Origin: Planctomycetaceae bacterium | GTDB lineage: Bacteria; Planctomycetota; Planctomycetia; Planctomycetales; Planctomycetaceae | Reading direction: 5' to 3' | Length of the DNA: 64,000 bases | Assembly (NCBI GenBank): GCA_014762625.1 | Contig: JABURQ010000051.1 | Coordinates: 1-64,000 of the forward strand | In this document: in pieces, positions 58,269 to 64,000 of the stretch | How positions within the stretch are numbered: position 1 is the first letter of the stretch | How the letters are laid out: every line of letters starts with the position of its first letter | Translations under genes and position numbers: made by a program | The notes under the pieces: generated by a model | What the model saw: the letters and a program-made list of their open reading frames with translations, nothing else | Told to the model about the DNA's origin: nothing | Databases searched by the model: none

Positions 58269-60103
58269 AGACTCGAAGGCTCTTTTGAGACCGGCAAGTC
58301 GGTCGGGTCTTTTCGTCCCAGAGGGCCACGATTTGATAACGCCAGGGAATGACGCAACTGCTCGGCTGATTGCTGCAGGCTCTTCAGCGATTCCCGATCA
58401 TGATCGATCAGACGAACCGCATCTTCCAGAGCCGGGAAAAGCCCCCCCTGAAATCGACTTTCCGCCAGATCCTGAGCCAGCGCGTCGATTCTCTGATCGA
58501 GACCTCGCCGACATTTGCGAATGTAAAGCAGCATCAACAAGCCCGCCCAAAGCAGCAGAAAAATTCCGGCGGGAACATAGAAATCGAGCGTGTAGAGATC
58601 TTGCCCCCGATAAAACGAATCGTAAAAGAAGTTCTTTCCAATGGCGTACAGGAGAAACGCGGGAAACGAGAGAAACAGTAGTTCGTAAATTGTTCGAGTG
58701 AATGCTCCCGTATGACGACGAGCCTGTTGTTCGATGACGTCATCGATTTTTCGACCGGCCTCTCCCAAAAACGAATCCTGCACTTTCGCAGCCGTGTGCC
58801 GCATGGCGTCCAAAGTGGTCTGCATCAAGTCGTCATCGGAAATCTCGGCGGAGCGTGCGTATCCTCGGATAATCATCTGCGCTTCGCGAAGCTCGTCATC
58901 ATTCATACCCAGAGAGGAAACTCGTTCGAGCCGCTCCTCGGCATCGCTGGCTTGGAAATGGGTCTTTAATCTCCGAGCCCCCTCCATCGCACCGATCACC
59001 GCCATCTGCACGGGAGTTCGAGCGCGGAAAAAACTGAACGAGGCGATAAAACTTCCCATTCCGTTATAGAACCGGAGCGTCGCCGAAAAGGGACTGAATC
59101 CCCACACTTCGGTCACGCGGGACAACAGTCGCCTCTCCCATAAATTGGAACTGACCTGTAACTCCTGCTTAAGGACGTCGGACATCGATCCGCACAGCCG
59201 ATGTTTCTGTTCCTCGAGGGCCGCCTTCAGTTCTTCGACCTCCGGCCACGAACCATCGACCTTCTGGACGCACCGTTCGAGGGCTTCCAATGCCAGATCG
59301 AGTAAATTCGCCCGACGAATCTGCACGCGTTGCGATGAAATCATCTGCCCCGTCAACATATCCTGCAAACGGGCAAAATCCCCGGAAGGTCGCTGGCCGG
59401 CTTGCTGCTCCTGCAACGCGCGTAGGGAATCCACGAAAAAGAGTTCTGGAACCTCGTAGTGCTCGGACAGTTGTTTGGCCCAATCCTGCCGAATATCGTC
59501 ATCAACTTCCGCGTGTGACTGCACGAACAACAGCCGACATCCAGCCGCCGCGCGCGCCAGTTCGTCCGTCACTATTGCATCCCGGTATTTCTGTTGTGTG
59601 GAGACAATGATCAGGACATCGCAAAGAGGGAGAACGCGATGCAGGAGATCGAGATTACTGCCGGCGGTTTCGAGTTCCGGCGTATCCATATCGGGACAAT
59701 CGACAATCACGATGTCTCGCAGCAGTGGCGATTCCACGACATGTAACTCGAACTCCTCCAGCGGCAAGCCGAGTGTCTCGGGTTCACATTGAGGATGAAC
59801 GAGTAATAACGGCTTGGTCGTGGTGGGACGTTGTTTTCCGGTTCGGCTGATATCCTGACCGACCAGCGCATTGACCAGAGAACTCTTTCCGGTTCCCGTG
59901 CCGCCGAAGGTGGCGAGAACCAGAGGCGTTTCGAGGCGTATGCGTAAACTATCTACACGAGTCAACAGGCGTTTCAAAAGCGATCGACATTGTCGAGTCG
60001 GCCCCCACGGGACCTCCTGTTCGACCCAGCGATTGAGACGCGCCACGAGTTCATCGATTTCCGCCAGCATCTCCAGTTGGGCGACTTCGGGATTGTGACT
60101 CAT
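58259..60103 (-). CDS. Dynamin-like GTPase with C-terminal membrane segments
   Basis: The 614-residue product has a GTPase domain: P-loop GGTGTGKSS (67-75), a Thr-rich switch I (RPTTTK), G3 in DCPDMDTPE near 135. The G4 motif is degenerate (VQSHAEVD in place of N/TKxD). A long helical region follows, with a hydrophobic patch near 370-400, and two hydrophobic segments (about 500-520 and 530-555) that form a hairpin-like membrane anchor before a coiled-coil C-terminus. This suggests a dynamin-superfamily or YfjP-like GTPase acting on membranes. It lies 31 bases after a second GTPase gene on the same strand; paired bacterial dynamin-like proteins often form heteromers. Confidence 0.75.
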   Translation of the reverse strand: MSHNPEVAQLEMLAEIDELVARLNRWVEQEVPWGPTRQCRSLLKRLLTRVDSLRIRLETPLVLATFGGTGTGKSSLVNALVGQDISRTGKQRPTTTKPLLLVHPQCEPETLGLPLEEFELHVVESPLLRDIVIVDCPDMDTPELETAGSNLDLLHRVLPLCDVLIIVSTQQKYRDAIVTDELARAAAGCRLLFVQSHAEVDDDIRQDWAKQLSEHYEVPELFFVDSLRALQEQQAGQRPSGDFARLQDMLTGQMISSQRVQIRRANLLDLALEALERCVQKVDGSWPEVEELKAALEEQKHRLCGSMSDVLKQELQVSSNLWERRLLSRVTEVWGFSPFSATLRFYNGMGSFIASFSFFRARTPVQMAVIGAMEGARRLKTHFQASDAEERLERVSSLGMNDDELREAQMIIRGYARSAEISDDDLMQTTLDAMRHTAAKVQDSFLGEAGRKIDDVIEQQARRHTGAFTRTIYELLFLSFPAFLLYAIGKNFFYDSFYRGQDLYTLDFYVPAGIFLLLWAGLLMLLYIRKCRRGLDQRIDALAQDLAESRFQGGLFPALEDAVRLIDHDRESLKSLQQSAEQLRHSLALSNRGPLGRKDPTDLPVSKEPSSLQE

Positions 60104-60134
60104 GGGATTCCCAGGGATAAAATTTGTGACCGAT

Positions 60135-62030
60135 TTATTCCGCCGCAGACGGACGACTCGTGTGTTCTTCCAATGTCTCGATGGTGCGTTGAAGTTTGCG
60201 AACCAGTTCCTCGACATCCAGAAACTCTTCCGACTGGCAGATTCCCGCACCGGTTTGCAGGTCTTCCAGAAAACTTCCCCACAGATGTTCCTGTAGCTGT
60301 TCCAGTAGCCAGGTGACTCGACGCGCCACAAAGGCCGCATGCAAAGCCCGGAAACGGGCTTCCAGATTCGCGGAGAGGGAGGAGGCTCCCGAACTCACGG
60401 CCGTCTCTCCGACAGCCGCAGCCGCGGTTCCACCCACGACATCCCCCGCCACATGGACGACCGAACCGAACGCCGAATGAGCCATCGCCTGTGCCGCCGC
60501 ATCACCCGCCGGCCCAAAGCCGACCATGAACAGGGCCACGCTCGTCGCGGGACGCACGGCCGCACTGATTTGATCGATCCGCTTGAAAAACTGATATGAG
60601 TTGGGGCTTTGTTCCTGAAATCTGTGCATTTCGGAAGCCACGGTCTCTTTCAGTTCCTGTTCGAGGTCGAGAGCCGTATGCGCATTTTCCAACAGCCGGA
60701 ACAGATCGGATCGGGATTTTCCATCCAATAATGATTTCAGCCGTTCCGAGAGAACTTTGTTATCCGTTTCGGACATGAACTCCAACCGGTCAAAAACGCG
60801 TTTGACCGTTTCGAGGATTGCCGACCATTCTTTCTGACGATACAGCTCGATCGGTAATTCCTGTGGTCCGGAAAGACTCTCCCTGGCTTTCCGATACGGC
60901 CACATCACTCCTTTTCCGACCGCATTATAAAAATCGTGAACCGACCTCGACCAACCTTCTCGCTGTTCCCGCCACCATTCTCGAATCAGATCAACCACGA
61001 GGCCGTTCGGAGCCGGCGGCCAGTGATCGGAGCCGGCGAGCTGATCGTCTCCCAGGTGAGCCGTGGCTGATTGATAGACTCCCGAGCGCCGACGAATGTC
61101 GTTCAACCACGCTGGGATTCCAAATTCTTGATCGAGAAGTGATCTCAACGAACCTCGCAACGAACGAAGTTTGATGTCCGCAAAATGAAGCTGAGACAGA
61201 TCCTGCATCAGACTGTGGGCCTGCTCTTTATCCTGATTCGGATCGACGGGCCACGATCGTGGATAAAACGGAAGTCGATTTTCTGCAGCGGCTTGTTTGT
61301 CGCGCGGCGCCAAATAAACATACTCGGGGAGGATGTCGGTCTCGCTGCAAAATTTTTCCAGCCATAACGGCCAATACTCTTCATCGTCGGGAAGATCACA
61401 TTGATTGAAGACGACGAGAATCGCCTTGTCCTCAGCGCCCGCTTTGCGGAAAAACTTTTTGACGGCGGCGTCGTTGTATTTCTGCTGCGTCAAAACGGCG
61501 ATCAAGACATCCGCAGAGCGACGGATCATATCCGCACGATCCCAGTTGACCGGGGCATCACTATCGACATCCGGAGTATCGAGAATCAGCAAATTCTCGG
61601 GAGTCTGGTCGCTCTGTTTCCAGAACAGATAATGTTCCTCGGATTCCATCACTGCTTTGGAAGCGTCGCTCCATTCCTCCAGCCGGAAGTCGCTGAAAAT
61701 TTCGGACAGCGAAAAATCCTCCGTGAAACCGGGAGGGACCAGACAGGTGGCGTGTTTGGTCCCTGAAGCCAATGGGCAGACCTCACTCGCCGAGAATCTC
61801 GCCAGGTGATTGAAGATCACACTTTTCCCGATATTCGTTCCTCCCACCACGGCTGCGACCAGAAACGACTGCTCGCCAAGCTGCGGAAGAAGTTTCTGAC
61901 GTAAAGTCTCATGCCATTCGAGAGAACGCAATTCCGGAAGCTTGAGCAGGGACGCACTTCGATCGAGGGTTTGAATGGCGTCCGACAATTGACGAACGAC
62001 GGCGGAGGATTCTTGAAACAGTTCGTTCAT
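60135..62030 (-). CDS. Dynamin-like GTPase, partner of the downstream GTPase
   Basis: The 631-residue product has P-loop GGTNIGKSV (63-71), G3 LDTPDVDSDAP near 147 and a clear G4 NQCD near 215, so the GTP site looks complete. A long helical region follows. At about 485-545 there is a hydrophobic Gly/Ala-rich segment (SVALFMVGFGPAGDAAAQAMA and VHVAGDVVGGTAAAAV), possibly a membrane-inserting paddle. The C-terminus is helical. The arrangement differs from the partner, where the hydrophobic hairpin is at the very end. The role in membrane remodelling is inferred from the fold pattern and the gene pairing. Confidence 0.72.
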   Translation of the reverse strand: MNELFQESSAVVRQLSDAIQTLDRSASLLKLPELRSLEWHETLRQKLLPQLGEQSFLVAAVVGGTNIGKSVIFNHLARFSASEVCPLASGTKHATCLVPPGFTEDFSLSEIFSDFRLEEWSDASKAVMESEEHYLFWKQSDQTPENLLILDTPDVDSDAPVNWDRADMIRRSADVLIAVLTQQKYNDAAVKKFFRKAGAEDKAILVVFNQCDLPDDEEYWPLWLEKFCSETDILPEYVYLAPRDKQAAAENRLPFYPRSWPVDPNQDKEQAHSLMQDLSQLHFADIKLRSLRGSLRSLLDQEFGIPAWLNDIRRRSGVYQSATAHLGDDQLAGSDHWPPAPNGLVVDLIREWWREQREGWSRSVHDFYNAVGKGVMWPYRKARESLSGPQELPIELYRQKEWSAILETVKRVFDRLEFMSETDNKVLSERLKSLLDGKSRSDLFRLLENAHTALDLEQELKETVASEMHRFQEQSPNSYQFFKRIDQISAAVRPATSVALFMVGFGPAGDAAAQAMAHSAFGSVVHVAGDVVGGTAAAAVGETAVSSGASSLSANLEARFRALHAAFVARRVTWLLEQLQEHLWGSFLEDLQTGAGICQSEEFLDVEELVRKLQRTIETLEEHTSRPSAAE

Positions 62031-62185
62031 AGACCAGAAGTTTCAGTCAGTCAAACAAAGCAGCCCGGACGTTGACTCGCCGGGGAGTTCACGGAAAGTA
62101 TAACACATGATGAGACGGCGAATAGAGAACGATCCACCTCCCCAAACGGATCTCGGAACACCTCAAGTCATTTTGGAGTAATAAC

Positions 62186-63421
62186 TTACGCTTCCTGAAT
62201 CCGTCCCCAGGCGTGCTGTGCCGATTCGACAACAACGCAACTTTCAACCGCTTCGATCAGCCGTTCCACTTCCGTCGCCGATTCGAGCGGGAACAGATGC
62301 AATTCCTCCACTTCCTCACTCGGCAATTGACTCAGCAAGTAGATGCTCGCGTGCTCCAATGCGTCGAGAAGTTCGGTGGCTTCCGCCTGATCGTCGGGAG
62401 ACGACTCCCGTAAAGGCTCATAACAGTCGCGCGATTCCTGAGCAGTCTTGAGTAAAGAGACTCCTTCTCCCGGCTTTTCGCGGAGGTCGGTCAGCAGGAC
62501 AATCTTCCCTTCCCGGCGTACCAACTGCCTGGCTGTCGAAAGTGCGGAGATCACCTGCTTCCAACCGTGTCCTCCCGCATCAATATCCACACTCGCAATC
62601 ACCAGTTCGGGACGCTCATCGATACGGACCATCCAATGATCTTCCAGCCAGCGAGTTGTCTCACCGAGAACTGAATCGAGCTCGCCGGCTTGCACGAAGG
62701 CAAATTGACCGTCCGCAGAAGCCACCACCTGCACGGTGAATTGGGTCCCCAATAACCAGGCGGCCTCGTTCGTCAAATCGCGTAAGGGGCGATGATCTTC
62801 GGGAGCCAGTTCCCGATGCCCCACTCCCTGAGCTTTCTTGACGGCTTCCGCGTTCGACAAGCCGGGATAGAGTGAACTTGTAGTCCCCCGGTATCCCAAC
62901 CGACGATCGAAGGCGGTCTGCCCCACCGTCACGACGACATCCGCCTCAGTGATTTCACGTGACAGATAAAGTCGCTCCCCTCCCGCGGTCGACGCCAGAT
63001 AGGCACAGGCGGATTCGTCTTCGGGATCGTGAATGACCCAGCGAATTTTTTCCCGAACCTCTTTCGGCAAATCGACGCGGGGATCGTATTGTGTTCGGCC
63101 TCCCGGCTCGAAGGGTTGAACGACGACGACGTTTTCCGGATCGACTCGCGATTTGGAAAGCTCTTCCCAGACGCCTACCAGCAAGAGAGACGAGGCGGGA
63201 GTGTCCGCATCGAGCACGATCGCGACCTGGTCGTCCTCTAAAACCGCCTGATACAAAGACGGAAAATTGTTGGGGCGATCGAGCGCCTCCCTGATCGCCT
63301 CCAGCGGATTCTCTCGCGGTTTCGGCGCATGGAAACTCCCCAGCAGTTTTTCCGGCTCGATGGAACAGGAAAACTGTCTTTGCAACCCGTACGAGAGTTT
63401 CAGCAGACTAGAGGAACTCAT
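62186..63421 (-). CDS. LarA/DUF2088-like protein lacking the nickel-pincer lysine motif
   Basis: The 411-residue product resembles the N-terminal domain of lactate racemase LarA: LKLSYGLQRQFS, then EAIREALDRPNNFPSLYQAV, then VAIVLDADTPAS. LarA has, further on, a loop with a His and then GxSGGxK, whose Lys carries the nickel-pincer cofactor. Here the corresponding stretch is FDRRLGYRGTTSSLYPG (171-187), with neither the Lys nor the His. The AxGxHR segment also reads PGGRTQ. Nickel-dependent racemisation is therefore not expected; a sugar-acid or phosphate binding role is a guess. There are no larB, larC or larE genes nearby. The ATG at 63421 is used. It lies upstream of the GTPase pair on the same strand. 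Confidence 0.75.
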   Translation of the reverse strand: MSSSSLLKLSYGLQRQFSCSIEPEKLLGSFHAPKPRENPLEAIREALDRPNNFPSLYQAVLEDDQVAIVLDADTPASSLLLVGVWEELSKSRVDPENVVVVQPFEPGGRTQYDPRVDLPKEVREKIRWVIHDPEDESACAYLASTAGGERLYLSREITEADVVVTVGQTAFDRRLGYRGTTSSLYPGLSNAEAVKKAQGVGHRELAPEDHRPLRDLTNEAAWLLGTQFTVQVVASADGQFAFVQAGELDSVLGETTRWLEDHWMVRIDERPELVIASVDIDAGGHGWKQVISALSTARQLVRREGKIVLLTDLREKPGEGVSLLKTAQESRDCYEPLRESSPDDQAEATELLDALEHASIYLLSQLPSEEVEELHLFPLESATEVERLIEAVESCVVVESAQHAWGRIQEA

Positions 63422-63572
63422 GTGGAAAATCCTTTGTCGGATCGGGCAGGAAACCATTTTCGCACCCCATCCGACTCGTTACCATTGTTGGTACACTCGG
63501 GATGCCGGTCAACCGCAGCGGTGATCCTGTCCCGGCAATCCCTTTGACTTCTTAGAAAACCCGACAACCCCC

Positions 63573-64000
63573 GTGTGCCCCGCACCTCACACAGAACCGA
63601 ATGAAGACGACGAGTTGATGATCCGACTGCAGAGCGGAGATCAAACCGCGTTTGAGGAATTGGTTGATAAATATCGCGGGCCGCTGGAAGGCTTCTTTCA
63701 TAAAAACTTGCGAGACCGCCAGTTAGCCGAAGACCTGACTCAGGATACGCTCCTGAAAGTCTACAATAATGCGTGGGATTACCTGCCGCTCGGACGATTC
63801 CGCGGTTGGATGTATCGGATCGCGAAGAACCTGATGATCGACAAAATTCGCCGTCAGACAAACGATGTCATTCTCCTGGCCCGAAAAACGCGTCCCGCCG
63901 ATCGGGAACTCGATCCACTCAATTGGATCGCCGGAGATCGCCTGCCTCCCGAAGAGATGGCCAGCCATCAGGAACTGGCATCCATGGTGGATGATCTGTT
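63573..64000 (+). CDS. ECF-type RNA polymerase sigma factor, 3' partial
   Basis: The frame is open to the window end, so the C-terminal part (sigma region 4) is missing. The visible 142 residues contain sigma region 2: LMIRLQSGDQTAFEELVDKY, then the core-binding AEDLTQDTLLKVYNN, and region 2.4 RFRGWMYRIAKNLMIDKIRRQ that reads the -10 element. It is of the ECF type, common in planctomycetes. The start is taken as the GTG at 63573; the ATG at 63618 is the next candidate. It is divergent from the LarA-like gene. Confidence 0.9.
   Translation, partial: MCPAPHTEPNEDDELMIRLQSGDQTAFEELVDKYRGPLEGFFHKNLRDRQLAEDLTQDTLLKVYNNAWDYLPLGRFRGWMYRIAKNLMIDKIRRQTNDVILLARKTRPADRELDPLNWIAGDRLPPEEMASHQELASMVDDL

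Overview
The window is chromosomal DNA from a planctomycete, most likely of the Planctomycetales (Gimesia/Rubinisphaera-like). The signs are a DUF1559 prepilin-type protein with a C-terminal H-X9-DG motif, a protein of the planctomycete-type TIGR03009 family, a sulfatase with C-x-P-S-R, a secreted protein with pre-peptidase C-terminal (PPC) repeats, many secreted proteins of unknown function, and tandem clpP genes behind tig. There is no rRNA operon, no CRISPR array and no intact insertion sequence. Family names are assigned from motifs read by eye; no database search was run.

Layout. 1-4.8 kb: end of a 2-oxoacid dehydrogenase E2, its E3 (lpd), a flippase-like membrane protein and citrate synthase. 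5-9.4 kb: a pair of HtrA-type proteins, one a rearranged inactive-looking relative, then a TIGR03009-PASTA protein and a thioredoxin-fold protein. 9.5-13 kb: tRNA-Gly(GCC), tig, clpP, clpP. 13-16 kb: lipoprotein, small secreted protein, DUF1559 protein. 16-16.7 kb: gene-free and rich in what look like decayed dispersed repeats. 16.7-27.8 kb: PolB-like exonuclease, MoxR ATPase, STAS protein, HDAC-like deacetylase, nrdR, SGNH hydrolase, glycosyltransferase, three proteins of unknown function. 28-32.4 kb: trpB-trpA, TerB-like protein, sulfatase. 32.5-36.8 kb: the most interesting unit, a tightly packed four-gene operon (C39-like peptidase, RimK-like ATP-grasp ligase, GCS2-type ligase, N-formylglutamate amidohydrolase-like enzyme), probably a peptide or amino-acid-conjugate pathway. 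37-45.7 kb: PPC protein, secreted protein, hemL, ftsY, rhamnulokinase, small acidic lipoprotein. 45.8-47.7 kb: an accessory island with an XRE regulator divergent from three small genes, ending in a stand-alone IS5-type transposase N-terminal domain, with repeated TGAACA sites between. 47.8-57.2 kb: aroC, a Tat-exported NHL-like protein, cytochrome c'-like protein, an anchored nuclease/phosphatase-fold protein, FKBP lipoprotein, glycosyltransferase, NAD-dependent dehydrogenase, pyrophosphatase, OYE-like flavoprotein. 57.4-64 kb: tRNA-Lys(TTT), acyltransferase, two adjacent dynamin-like GTPases, a LarA-like protein lacking the nickel-pincer lysine, and the start of an ECF sigma factor cut by the window end.

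Most of the window is ordinary housekeeping. The parts worth follow-up are the peptide-ligase operon (32.5-36.8 kb), the inactive HtrA relative with PDZ inserted inside the protease fold (5.0-6.2 kb), the XRE/DUF4096 island (45.8-47.7 kb), and the GTPase pair with the LarA-like protein (58.3-63.4 kb).
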